Assembly (NCBI GenBank): GCA_963930645.1
Contig: OZ005661.1
Coordinates: 238,505,861 to 238,569,860, forward strand
Length of the DNA stretch: 64,000 bases
From: Salticus scenicus
Taxonomy: Eukaryota > Arthropoda > Arachnida > Araneae > Salticidae
Direction: 5' to 3'
Shown: positions 33,116-43,777 of the stretch, piece by piece
How positions within the stretch are numbered: position 1 is the stretch's first letter
Layout of the letters: each line of letters begins with the position of its first letter
The notes under the pieces: model-generated
Databases searched by the model: none
Told to the model about the DNA's origin: nothing
What the model saw: the letters and a program-made list of their open reading frames with translations, nothing else
Made by a program: the position numbers and the translations under genes

Positions 33116-33319
33116 CATTGGGAAAAAGAGAAAAAACGTTGTTTTGCGGCTATAAGACAGTTTGGACTTCCAACGTTATTTGTTACAGTATCTGCAGCTG
33201 AAACACATTGGTTTGATTTAATGAAAACTTTATCATGGAATTTAGATCGTCACGAATTAACTAAAGAAGAATTTGTCGATATTAACAAGTTTAGCAGTAG
33301 GCCTCTGGCACTAAATTAA
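33116..33319 (+). pseudogene. Fragment of a Helitron-type Rep/helicase protein
   Basis: One open frame with no usable start codon gives 67 residues. The passage AIRQFGLPTLFVTVSAAETH followed by WFDLMKTL matches the start of the Helitron-like N-terminal (Rep) region, in which a conserved LGxPTxFxTxSAAExxWxxL pattern is typical. Helitron Rep/helicase proteins drive rolling-circle transposition. The two catalytic histidines and tyrosines of Rep and the helicase domain are absent. A TAA at 33317 ends the frame. It directly abuts the minisatellite, so its upstream part was replaced or never carried. I rate the family match as good but unverified by search. Confidence 0.65.
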
Positions 33320-33534
33320 AATCTGTCAATGTCAGATTTTCATGTTTTAAATAATGAAATAATGTCGTGTCTGTATAATTTTTGTGGTGCTGCAGTGAGT
33401 GTACTTTTAATCTTTGTTTTTTTTTTTTTTAAGAGGTGAGTGATACAATATTTTCTACAACGTCTTTATTTAATACAGACAAAAATATAAAACAAGGTAG
33501 TGAACCATACATAATAAGTTTGTAAACTCAAAAT

Positions 33535-33627
33535 AGATAGATTTTCTGACCCATTTTGGGTTATAAACAGAATTTTCCAATTTGAACATTGTTTTACCCA
33601 AATATCTTACAAATTTTTGCCTATTGT

Positions 33628-33658
<31 letters not shown>

Positions 33659-33665
33659 AGTGTAG
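33535..33665. mobile_element. Short MITE, copy 2, inverted relative to 32167-32343
   Basis: Contains, in reverse order, TTTTGGGTTATAAACAG, CCAATTTGAACATTG and TACCCAAATATCTTACAAA, then a T run and AGTGTAGA. Together with copy 1 it brackets the minisatellite and Helitron fragment as a 1.5-kb inverted pair. Confidence 0.55.
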
Positions 33666-35400
33666 ATCTTAAGACTCATGGCAATTATTAGACGTATCTA
33701 AAAGCAGCTTTAATGGTTTTGTTGGAAAGTGTTAAAATGCATAAGACAATAGAAAGTGCAATTCCAGTAATATCTACTTATAACGCCTGATATATTTGAA
33801 TATTTTTGTGTTGTCCTGTAAACCAATCTTTGATAATAAACATGCCCTATTATATTTACCTGCATGCATGAAACATACTTTTGCCTATCCCGATACTGTA
33901 TGTTCATTTCAATATGTTTTATGAAGGGAAAAATAAATATTTATATGTGCTTTAAAGAAATGCCCCTCTTAGACGGTAATGTACCCGAATTATTTTGTGA
34001 TTCTCCGTACACAAATTAATAAGCTATTTATACCATTCTCAATAGAAAATTTGCTATTTATCGCCTGAATAGCGTATAGGTTTAAAGGAATTGCGCAAAA
34101 TTATATTAAAAGCGAGGACATATCGACAAACATTTATAAATGCTTTTAAAGCCTTGCTGAAAAATGCTAAAAAGGATTTAAATTTCTATGTGTCATTTAT
34201 TTATCCTTTTGTAAAAGATGCCGTCATTTATTACTTTCTTCAACATTACACAAATCTTTCTTATAACGGAACTCATCTCAAAAACAATGCCTACTACACC
34301 AACAACACGGATCTTGAAACCTTTTCAAGTCAAAATTCTTTTCTGATTTCCCTAATTAACCCTCTTTTATTCTCTTTTATTTATTTCAGTTGCAGGTAGT
34401 ATTACATCATCAGTTGGCTGTAAGTTTTTAAATGATGTTTTCGTTTCTTTTCTTTCTTTCTTTTTTTTTTTTTTTTTTTTTTTTCACTTTCCTCTTTTCA
34501 GGAATGTTTACTTTTTATTCCCCTTTCTTAGATAGATCTATTTCTTAGATTAGTTTTTCTTTTAAGTGATTAATTTTTATTTATTTATTAATTTTTTTTT
34601 TTTTTTAACGTTGAATTACCTGTAGTTGTGTTGCAAAATTTATCCCAGATGTCCTGGTTTGGAGCATTCATTTTAGCATAAATCTAAACTAGTGTGATAT
34701 GACCATCACAAAACTTTCTTCATTGTCAATTCTATATAAAAGTGCCACCTAGTGATTTACATACACAACAAATTAACCAATATAGCTTGTAACAATTAAA
34801 TATATTACACATGCAGTTCACTGTGATTTTAACCAATAGAGGCTGGGGCATAGCCACCAGAAGAATTGCTGAAAGTAAATATTTTCGTTCAACATACAAC
34901 ACTGTAAGTAAATAAGCGTAATTTCTCACTAAACTGTCTCACATGCCCAAATTTAGTGCATTTGCACACCATAGAAGCTAAGATATAGCCTTTCTTTAAA
35001 TGGAAAATAATATAACACAACAGCACCACCTGTCGTTCGAAATGCATCAAAATTAAATAGTACATCTTTTCATCATGTGAGATACAGCTTTTCTTTAAAT
35101 GAAGTAAAGTGTATCAAATCCGTATCATTTTTCAGACGATTTATCTCTAAATATAATCAGCACCAATTTTAGTCAAGGTCTAACTAAATATCAGGTTTTG
35201 TTAAATTCTGTCCATTGACTAATAAGATACAGCGTCCACAAGATTCTGCTAACACACAGACAGACATTTTCTAAAAATAGTCGAATCGTGTTCAAGACAT
35301 CTTAAAATGTGAAAATACATCAAAACTGAAAGCCTAGAATTTTCAACAATCCAATACTTTCCTCTTATGTATACAGAAGAAAGTAATAAGTTGTTGTCCA
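33666..35400 (-). repeat. Diverged R2/R3 repeat material
   Basis: 33680-34100 resembles the reverse R2 interior (compare 38470-38700: CATGAAACATACTTTTGCCT). 34640-35390 resembles reverse R3 (CACCACCTGTCG, GATACAGCGTCCACAA, GACAGACATTTTCTAAAAAT, CCAATACTTTCCTCTTATGT). T runs of 24 and 13 occur near 34461 and 34593. The frame at 34091-34399 (102 codons) shows no domain. Confidence 0.5.
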
Positions 35401-35482
35401 AACCAAATTCCTTATGTACCGAGTCAAAACGTAGCGTCAGAATATAAAGAAAGTGACAGAATTTGTGACACTTTTCTCATTC

Positions 35483-35522
<40 letters not shown>

Positions 35523-35656
35523 GATGTTAATTAGGTTAGATTTTTCTTTAACTGATACCAAATTTCTTACGTTAGACTATCTGTAGTAGCGTTACAGAAT
35601 TTATCCTGAATATCTGTGTTTGAAGTGAGTATGCATTTCAAAATCAGTCTAAATAA
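35401..35656. repeat. ATT microsatellite and spacer
   Basis: A (TTA)n tract of about 12 units at 35487-35521 in otherwise unremarkable sequence. Confidence 0.6.
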
Positions 35657-35900
35657 GTTGTTGCGGATTTGCCAACATTTATAATTTATTCAAGAGCATT
35701 GTTAGTACAGCCCTCTTTCCATGCCTTTTTTTTTTTTTTTTTTTTTTTTAAGAGGTAATTTGCTTCTTATTTGATATTGGTATCTTATTGCAGAAAATTA
35801 TTCTAGAAAAAAAGTGGTGTGAAAAAAGGGTAGAGCTGACAATGCTTCGGAATAAATTATAAAAGCTTAGAACTCTGCGGTTGTCAAATTCGCTGATGTA
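35657..35900. mobile_element. Diverged foldback MITE, older copy of 48699-48943
   Basis: TTGCCAACAT, GCATTGTTAGTACAGCCCTC on the left and GTGGTGTGAAAAAAGGGTAG, AGCTGACAATGCTTCGGAAT on the right correspond to the arms of the better preserved copy at 48.7 kb. Confidence 0.5.
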
Positions 35901-36978
35901 ATTACCGAGTCACAGCATCAGAATATAACGAAAATGAGACAATTCTGACATCCCTCCTTTCTTAAAAAATTAATAAATAAATAAAAATTGTAATAAATAC
36001 CCGAAGTCGCTATCAAGTTATAAATAAATCTAAATTCTTTTACTTTTCCATCATAGTAAAAATTCTTTCAGAAAATAAGTATAAAAAATTACCATTCAAA
36101 AATTAAATTTTTACTCTCTCTCTCTCTCTTTTTTTCTCTCCTTTTTTTTTTAAAAAAGTTTTTCTTATTTATATGTAGCAGAAAAACTATTGTTTTGGGG
36201 TCAAATTTTCAAAACTTAATTTTTGTTATGCACTTTTTGAAGTCACGTGAATCCGAACATTTGAGTTCTTAGCATTTGATCCCTGTATCAGTCTGTGTGT
36301 CTGTATGAGTATTTTATCAACATAATTATAAAAAAAAATAACAGATTATCAGAAAGAAGTCTAAATAAGGTAGTCTTCTAAAACTGTATCATATGCGGAT
36401 ATTACTTTAAAAATTTTTATATAGAGTTCGAACGAATGGTTGACTTGCATACAAAGGAAATCAAATGCACTACGGCTATGAACGAAATTCCTCGCTAGTT
36501 AAATTTTAACATCTGTAAACTGCTCTAGACATAAATTAAACTAAAATATATATTTTTTATATGTATGCACCATACTCTGTTTCATACAGAATGAGCGAAC
36601 CACCCCCACTAACGGGTTACTATTCTTAAATTATTCACTATTATTAAGAAATTTTCTGAAGATTGCGAATGAATTATTTAATTTAATTTTATCTGTATAT
36701 TTTTATAAGTCATAAAAAATATATAAAAAATTAAAAATCCTTTAAAATCAGTGAAAACCTTTCTCCGGGTCTCCAATTCGCTTGCAGCAGCGCATACCAG
36801 CGGGCACTGTGTATTATTTTTGCACATTCGAAAGCACGTGAAATCGATTTCTCGCCCTTAAGAACCTTAAAACTTGTTTCTTCATTAGCCCTATTATTTG
36901 ATTTTTTTTCCTCCCCTTCCACATCTACCCCGCTAATAGATATACACTTTCGAAAACACATGCAATTGATTCCTCACT
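35901..36978. repeat. Spacer with R2-like 5' fragment
   Basis: 36170-36330 (CTATTGTTTTGGGGTCAAAT, TTTTTGAAGTCACGTGAATC, TCTGTGTGTCTGTATGAG) resembles the start of R2. The rest, including the reverse frame at 36731-36961, has no recognised feature. Confidence 0.4.
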
Positions 36979-37133
36979 TTAAGAGGCCTCTCCACTTATC
37001 GTCCCTAGAAGCCAGAGCCAATGTTATTCTATGGAGAATTTTGCCCCATTATAATTTATTAACTAATATATATTTTTAAATTCCGGTTTCACATTAAGAA
37101 ACTTCACAACTATTAAACAATTTATCGCTTTTT

Positions 37134-37168
<35 letters not shown>

Positions 37169-37416
37169 TGAGGCTGTAAAATGCGAATTTTTACAATGTG
37201 AAATTTTTCATTTTTGAGCTTAAAAAAGGAATCTTAAAAATAAAAAATAAATCAATTTTTAAAAAGCGATAAATTGTTTAATAGTTGTGAATTTTTGGAA
37301 GGTGAAAACGGAATTTAAAAATATGTATTAGTTAACGAATTATAAATGGGGCAAAATTTTCCATAGAATAACATTGGCTTCGTCTTTCGGAGACAATAGG
37401 TAGAGAGTCCCCTTAA
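36979..37416. mobile_element. Foldback MITE with TTAA target duplication, copy 2
   Basis: TTAA at 36979-36982 and 37413-37416. The 430-bp element starts GAGGCCTCTCCACTTATCGT and ends GTAGAGAGTCCCC, closely matching copy 1 (1404-1831) in the same orientation, with a T run of about 26 at its centre. Confidence 0.8.
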
Positions 37417-38340
37417 AAATCTAGAAACTCGAATTTTCAAGACCGTACCGCTATTTAGTTTGCTAAATATCCTCCCTCCGACTAATTTTAAACATCTGAA
37501 TGTATATGTCATCGATTTCACAATTCTCTATCCCCAAAATAGATTAAAATTATCTGATGTGGTACTCACGCGACTTTCCCTTACCTTGAATTTCAGTGCC
37601 ATAAAGGCAGATTGGACTTTAGGGGATAAGATGATGAATATTGTTATAAAAATATTCGTTGAAAACAATTTAAAAAAGGCTTCGGAAAAGCTTCAAATAA
37701 TTATTTGACAAATAATTATGTATGAAGGGGGTTACCGCCCCGTCAATCCTCCGTCATCCCAATATTGCACTTACATTTAAAGGGAATTCAAAAACTGTTA
37801 TTAAATTTATATGTTCATTTCAAATTATTCAGGCAACTTTCATCAGCATCATTCCTTGAAACTTATGAAATTTCATAAAACTTTTCAAGTAACAATCTTA
37901 TATTAATTTCAAAATACAACATTTAAATTGCCTAAAATTTTTATTTACTATAAATGCCTATTTTTATTATAAATGCCTATTTATTTTTAAGTTATTTTGA
38001 TAAAAGTTGTAGACAAAGATGAAACGCTTAAAACATGACTTCAATATTCAGTGAACCTCAAAACGTATCAATATACAATATATATATATATATACATATT
38101 GAAAACCTTTTCAAACATTGAATAGATGAAAACAAGAAACATTGAAAAAGATGAAACAGAAAAATTCAAAAAAAGATTGCGACTATCAAACATCCATAAA
38201 TTGAAACATGCAAATTCATTACGCTTTCAAAGGTATAGAATGAATGTTATATTTAGTTTTAAAAATACTTTATTTACTACTTGATTAGGAGGAATTTAAT
38301 TAATTTCTGGGTCGTTTTTCGGAACATTATAAAATATTAT
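37417..38340. other. No gene seen
   Basis: AT-rich sequence with an (AT)n tract at 38078-38095. The overlapping opposite-strand frames at 37315-37708 lack domains. Confidence 0.3.
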
Positions 38341-38980
38341 ATTAAAGCACTTCCACTAACTCCATTCAATAAAAAAGAATATTTTCGTTTAACATATTGG
38401 CAGTCCTATACATTTTCTAAAAATTATGTACAAAACACAATGTGCACTTAAATACAATCCTATATTAATGACATGTAGCACAGCTTGAAATGAGCTTCTA
38501 TGAATTTCCATGTATTTTCCCACTATATTCTAATTCTTTTGTGTCGCCCTATAAATGAACGGTGAATGATTTTCGTTCCATACTCAACATGAAACATGCT
38601 TTTACGCCTATAAAAAATATGTATTCGTTTCATTTGGTTAAGTGCAGTCTATAGACGTTAAACTCTACTTACTTGCAGTTTCCCCCATAGACGTAATGTA
38701 TTTGAATTCTCTTGGATGTCCATGTACACGAACCATTTGCTGAATCTCAACGAAAAGTTTAGTGTAGCATCCCTATAGGATACACATTTAGAATACCGAG
38801 TTTGGACTTCCTGCTTTGATTTGTTCTTGAGGTATGCTGATAACATACACACACAGATCAACCGCTAAAAACTTGTTTTTCGGATTCGGGGGACCTGAAA
38901 ACGCGTAAGTATAACAAAAACTCACTTTTGAAAATTTGACCCGAAAACAATACTTTCTCTACCTATATATGGGTAAGAGA
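38341..38980 (-). repeat. Repeat family R2, copy D, reverse
   Basis: It ends at 38943-38977 with the R2 hairpin read in reverse (ATACTTTCTCTACCTATATA, then TGGGTAAGAGAAAGT). Inside it matches the R2 interior (GTAGCATCCCTATAGGATAC, CCATAGACGTAATGTATTTG). The other end is diffuse. Confidence 0.65.
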
Positions 38981-39009
38981 AAGTAAAAAATACACCTCAC
39001 ATATGGTTT

Positions 39010-39320
39010 TTTATGACTTTTAAATAAATAAATATATATATATATATTTAATCATGTTTTAATTTGCGTGTATATCGGGTGAAAAGTGGAGCTGCTGTGT
39101 GGTAATAACTATATCTCAGTATCTAATGTGTATGATTACTCTAGTTTTAATGTGAGTACATATCGTGCAACAGATGCTGCTGCTCTTATTCACGTTTGAT
39201 TTTGTGTTTATATAGCGCGGAAGGTGGCGTTGTTGTGCTGTAATTTCTCTTGTTTATGGAAAGGCTATAGCTCAGAATCTAATGTGTATAACTGTGTTAC
39301 CAAACCAATTTTAATTTGTG
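39010..39320. repeat. Two tandem units of about 130-250 bp, R3-like
   Basis: CTATATCTCAGTATCTAATG at 39109 and CTATAGCTCAGAATCTAATG near 39267, each with TTTTAATTTGYGYGTATATC and GGAGCTGCTGTGTGGTAAT / GGCGTTGTTGTGCTGTAAT. Confidence 0.5.
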
Positions 39321-39464
39321 CGTATATCAAGTATTTGTGTATATATCGGTAGGTAAACCTGTGTCATATCTTCTCAGTATTACATGTTACGATTTGGAAT
39401 TCCTTCATTCAAAAATATTTCATTATAGTTGTTTTCCCCACGTCCTTATGTTGAGAATAAGACC

Positions 39465-40262
39465 ATTTCATCCTTTTTTTTGTCCCACTGTACCTTGCTA
39501 TACAATTTGCAATCATCTCTAAAATTTAGTGATGTGCCTATATTTTTTAATGCACCGATTTTGATGATTTTCATTGTCCCTTGTTTTAGTATTTCGGTGC
39601 ACTTTAATTTACCCTGCTATTTGTACCACTGCAGATGGCAATACTATTTTCGACATTTCTAAATTTTAGAGCGATGCTGTATATTTTTAATAGCATCGAC
39701 TTTAATAATTTTCATTGCCCCTTGATTCTAATATTTAGGTTCATCTTTATTGCATCTTTCTATTTGCCCTATTTCAGCTAAAAATAACGTTTGTAATCAT
39801 GTTTAGAATTTAGTGGTGTATATTTCCAATTGCATTGATTTTGATGATTTTCAGTGCCCTTTGATTTTAGTATTTCGGTGCATTTTAATGTACCCTGCTG
39901 TTTCTTCTGTGGCAACAGGCAGTAATACTTGCAACTGCTTTTAAAATTAAGTAAAGAGGTACTTTTATTATAATTGTATCAATTTTGATAATTTTCATTG
40001 ACCCTTTGGTTTTACTACAGTCGAACCTCGTTAACGTGAATCTCAAGTGCGATAGAAAATTTGTTCATGTTATCAGTAGTTCATGCTATCAGTAACTAAT
40101 CTTCAGGTAACTAAACTAATCTTCATTTTGATGGGGATTGTGGAAACAGTTCGTGTTAAAAGTGATTCACGTTATCGTTTACACTGTTCACGTTAACGAG
40201 ATTCGACTGTATTTCTGGGCATTTTAGTGCATCTTGCTATTTACACAACTGTAGCTAGTTAT
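39465..40262. repeat. Tandem repeat, period about 142 bp (continues after 43778)
   Basis: TTTTGATGATTTTCATTGTC recurs near 39560, 39705, 39842 and 39985, each followed by TTTTAGTATTTCGGTGCA-like and TACCCTGCTATTT-like blocks. The array is broken by a small MITE (40018-40209) and then by the hAT element at 40263. ATAACATTTG onward continues after 43778. Confidence 0.65.
40016..40211. mobile_element. Pogo/Tigger-type MITE (192 bp)
   Basis: The element at 40018-40209 begins CAGTCGAACCTCGTTAACGT and ends ACGTTAACGAGATTCGACTG, with TA at each side. This is a clear pogo/Tigger-style inverted end. It has no transposase. Confidence 0.85.
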
Positions 40263-41212
40263 CAGGACCCGATTAATCTTTGGAGCTAGGAGAAGCTCAG
40301 CATCATTTCGGGGCCCCCTTTCATTTCGGAAAATCTTGTTTTCCTGTTACATATTAATATATATAATGACCCTCATCCTCATCTGTCATTCACGATTCCG
40401 GTTTGCACCGCTTCAAAACAGAGACTTTTGGCAGCCATTTTTTTTTTTTTTTCCCATTTGTTCAATTCAACTTACGAAAACATACATATCATTTTCATAC
40501 ATGTTTTGTATCGCACATATTGTTATTTATTCCGTCTAAAACCTTGAAAAACTATTCAATTGTAATGTTTAAATGTTTAATTAAATATAACGGATCACTG
40601 GCTATTATAAACATGAACCTATAAATAGAATTATGTAACTTCATGATTATAAACAACACAATGCCAAATAAAAACAAACATAATTTGTTGCCATTCAGAA
40701 AATACAAATTCCAAATGGACAACTCTTTAATTGCAAATGAACGACTCTTTGACTGTTTCATTAAAAAAAAAAAAAAACGCTTAAAATATTTCTAAAACAT
40801 ATTAAAGCCTTAAAAATCTTAAAATATATTTGTAAAAACATATTAAAGTCTTTAAATATTTTTATCAAGCTTCATTATTTGTTTACATTGTATGGTATGA
40901 TTGGCGTCGAGTTTCGTACGTAAATGTCGCCAGTTGATTTTAGTTTTGAAATTAATGTAAAATTATAGTTGGGATAGAATGTTTGGTTGGGCAAGTAAAG
41001 GTCACCAGTTGAAATGAGTATTGAAAGTAGGGTAGTCTAAGGTGATAATATCGAGTCAAGATAAAATGTTCGGTTGAGAATGAGAAAGTCCCTAGCTGGA
41101 TCCTGGATATTTTGGCGATGTTGTGGGTGAGATAGCTGGTTGGGAGTATAGAGTAGAGGTGAATTTGGGTTAGCATGGAGTGTCTGTAATTATTAGATAG
41201 TTAGTTAGAAAA

Positions 41213-42081
41213 TACGCAAGCAAAGTGATGACGTCACTGGGCGTCAGTGGATGCAAGAAAAAGATTTCCTATGTTAATCGCCCATTGGATTTTTTGTAAA
41301 AAATTATTAAAAATTGAGGAAAATTATTTCCCGATTTTAATTCCCATATTTCGGTATAGATATGTATTAGTTATCGTGTGCATGCGTTAGATTAAGTTGT
41401 TTTTGCTGTAAAATTGATAAAATTTAAATTTTAAATTTCAAAACTTTAGAAAAATAAAATAGCAAATTTCCATATTTGATTGAAAACATAAACATTTCAT
41501 TTCAAAGGATGATATTTACACAATAAATATCCAACTAATATACTAATTAAAAGGAAAATGATAAATATTCTATCATAATTTGAAGTCAAATTTCTTTTCA
41601 AATGTTTAAATAAAGTGTCTGATATAAGATACTCATATGTTGCAGCGGAATAGATTTAATATATCTGTCATCCTTGGCGGAAAAAATGTATCGCCAAATT
41701 ATTTGGCGAACATATTTCATTCCTTTCAAAAATCATGGTTATTTTAACTGAATTATATGAAACAATATATCGTACAATACGTATTACGAAAATAAACATC
41801 TGGCATGTATATTTTCGTAGTATGTTTTTAATCGCCAAATACAAAAAACGCCAAAGATGACACAGTTTTGAAATTTAAAATTTTGTCAATTTGACAGCAA
41901 AATAACTCAGTCTAACACATGGATACGATATCATACCTATACCCAAATACGGGTATTAAAATCGGAAAATAATTTTCTTCGATTTTTAATAATTTTTTAC
42001 AAAATATACAATGGACGATTAAAATAGGGAATCATTTCTTGCATCCACGGACGGTCAGTGACGTCACATTTCGCTTACGTA
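41213..42081. mobile_element. TGACGTCA MITE, copy B
   Basis: Ends TACGCAAGCAAAGTGATGAC / CATTTCGCTTACGTA, with TGACGTCA in each arm (41229-41236 and 42059-42066). In reverse it matches copy A (25465-26369), including the central hairpin near 41783-41818, here slightly decayed. Confidence 0.8.
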
Positions 42082-42146
42082 TTTGGAAACAGGATCTTCG
42101 ATAGTCTTAAAAAAAGTATTTTGGTAAAATGAAGTGAATCGTTATT

Positions 42147-43138
42147 TACTTCCTCTTACCCATAGGGTCGAGAAAGTATTGTTTTAGGGTCAAATTTTCG
42201 AACGTGAGTTTTTGTTATACTTACATGTTCTGAGGTCCCCTGAATACGAAAATCACGTTTTTAGCGAATGGTCTCTGTGTCTGTCTGTGTGTCTGTTATC
42301 AGCATATCTCAAGAACAAATAGTAGCAGAAATTCCAAACTCAGTATTCTAAATGTGTATCATATAGGGATGCTACAGTAAGCTTTTCGTTAAGATGAAGC
42401 AAATGGTTCGTGTACAGGGACATTCAAAAGTATTGAAATACATTACGGCGGTCTATGGGGGAAATTGCAAGTAAGTAGAATTTAACATCTATAGACTGCA
42501 CTAAACCAAATGAAACGAATACATATTTTTTGTAATAGAGATAGTCAACTGGGAAATTTTTTTTTGTGTATGTAGGAGCCTCGCCCCCCCCCCCCCCCCC
42601 TGTGGTAGATGTCCTCCCTCGAGTGGAGTAAATTTTCATGATGGGTATCTTTTAAAAGATCTCGCCAATACCTTTAAAACGAATGGTTGAACCATCGATC
42701 TACGATAATTTAAAATAAAGTTATTGATTTCTTTCATTTTTAACATTTTTTTTTTTTTTTTTTTTTACTTTAATATTGAGAATAAATTCAACTTTTTTTT
42801 AGATATTTAGTGTTATACTATTTCTCTAATATGGAAATCGTATGTATTATCATACAAGATAACTTTTTAAAATAATAATTTTAACAAATTATTTTTTTTA
42901 AACTGAATTATTTTTTAATAACCGAATTAAGTTCTATATAAATGTAGGTGCATTAATGAAACGGAGGGTTGAGAGGGGCCAGAACTAATTATCATATAAA
43001 ACTCTTCCGAACCCTAATTTGAATTGTTTAACATAGGTTTACATAACAGTACACGTTATCTTACCTCTTAATCTCCAACCTGTACTTATAGCATTAAATT
43101 TCAGGGTAAGAGAAAGTCGTGTGAGTGACACACTAGAT
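42147..43138 (+). repeat. Repeat family R2, copy B (uninterrupted)
   Basis: It starts ACTTCCTCTTACCCATAGGG and ends GGGTAAGAGAAAGT, CGTGTGAGTGACACACTAGA. A (GTCT/GTGT) microsatellite lies near 42275-42300 and a C run of about 19 near 42585. The site ACTATTTCTCTAATATGG (42827-42844) is the empty equivalent of the Copia-1 insertion point. Confidence 0.78.
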
Positions 43139-43777
43139 TATTCTTATTATGAGGACTTTAAATAGAGCACTTAACGGAACACTGGGATGTGTTATTGCTG
43201 TTGTGTTTTCGGGCCTATATTTTTTGTCCACCAGCAGTTTTTTTATTGTCATTCATATTTATTGATCGGGTAGAATTTTTTTAATTTCAGAACGAAAATT
43301 AGAAAATATCGAAACACATTTGATTTATAAACAAAAACTGAAAATACATTTGAATGATCACGTGGTAATCTTCATGATCTAAACATTGTTTTCAAGATTT
43401 ATCGTTCACATTCCGTCATTTTTGACGGGGCTATATACTAGTTATAATATAAAAATACTATAGACCAAAAAATAGTATGTTTACTGTTTTTATTTTTTCA
43501 TGCATCTGGGTGGTTTCTACACAGAACATTAAAATCATACAACTTTTTAATTAAGAACATTCAGATTTTTGAGGTTAAATAACAGATTTTTCCCGAAATA
43601 GTGAGTGTTTTGTTTTGTTTTAGGTAACCTTTCTCAGAAAAAATTCAATCTCAGTGTGAAAATATGAAACAAAAAATTCAAGACCATGTTTTTAATCCTT
43701 ATGGGGCCCCTTCTTAAATTTTAAAGGGGAAGCTTGTGCTTCCTGAGCCTTTTGGATAATCAGGCCCTGCTAGTTAT

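Larger units (their letters stand above)
40255..43777. mobile_element. hAT-type element (3507 bp) containing two nested repeats
   Basis: CAGGACCCGATTAATC at 40263 and GGATAATCAGGCCCTG ending at 43769 are inverted ends of hAT type, flanked by the exact 8-bp duplication CTAGTTAT (40255-40262 and 43770-43777). Inside are MITE copy B (41213-42081) and R2 copy B (42147-43138). Subtracting them leaves about 1.65 kb with no recognisable transposase. Around 40900-41110 there is a short internal repeat (GTCRCCAGTTGAWWTKAGTWTTGAAA). Confidence 0.8.

Noticed and set aside
32838..33118. Glycine-rich repeat proteins on the minus strand
   Set aside because: Three overlapping frames are equally open because they lie in the minisatellite. 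No reason to prefer one.
32167..33665. One 1.5-kb transposon with 100-bp inverted ends
   Set aside because: The left copy has its own complete right end at 32343, so two inverted copies of a short MITE is the simpler reading. A composite element is not excluded.
34091..34399. 102-codon plus-strand frame
   Set aside because: Composition-driven frame in diverged repeat sequence. No domain.
39465..40262. CRISPR-like array
   Set aside because: Units of about 142 bp are fully repetitive with no unique spacers, in an animal genome context.
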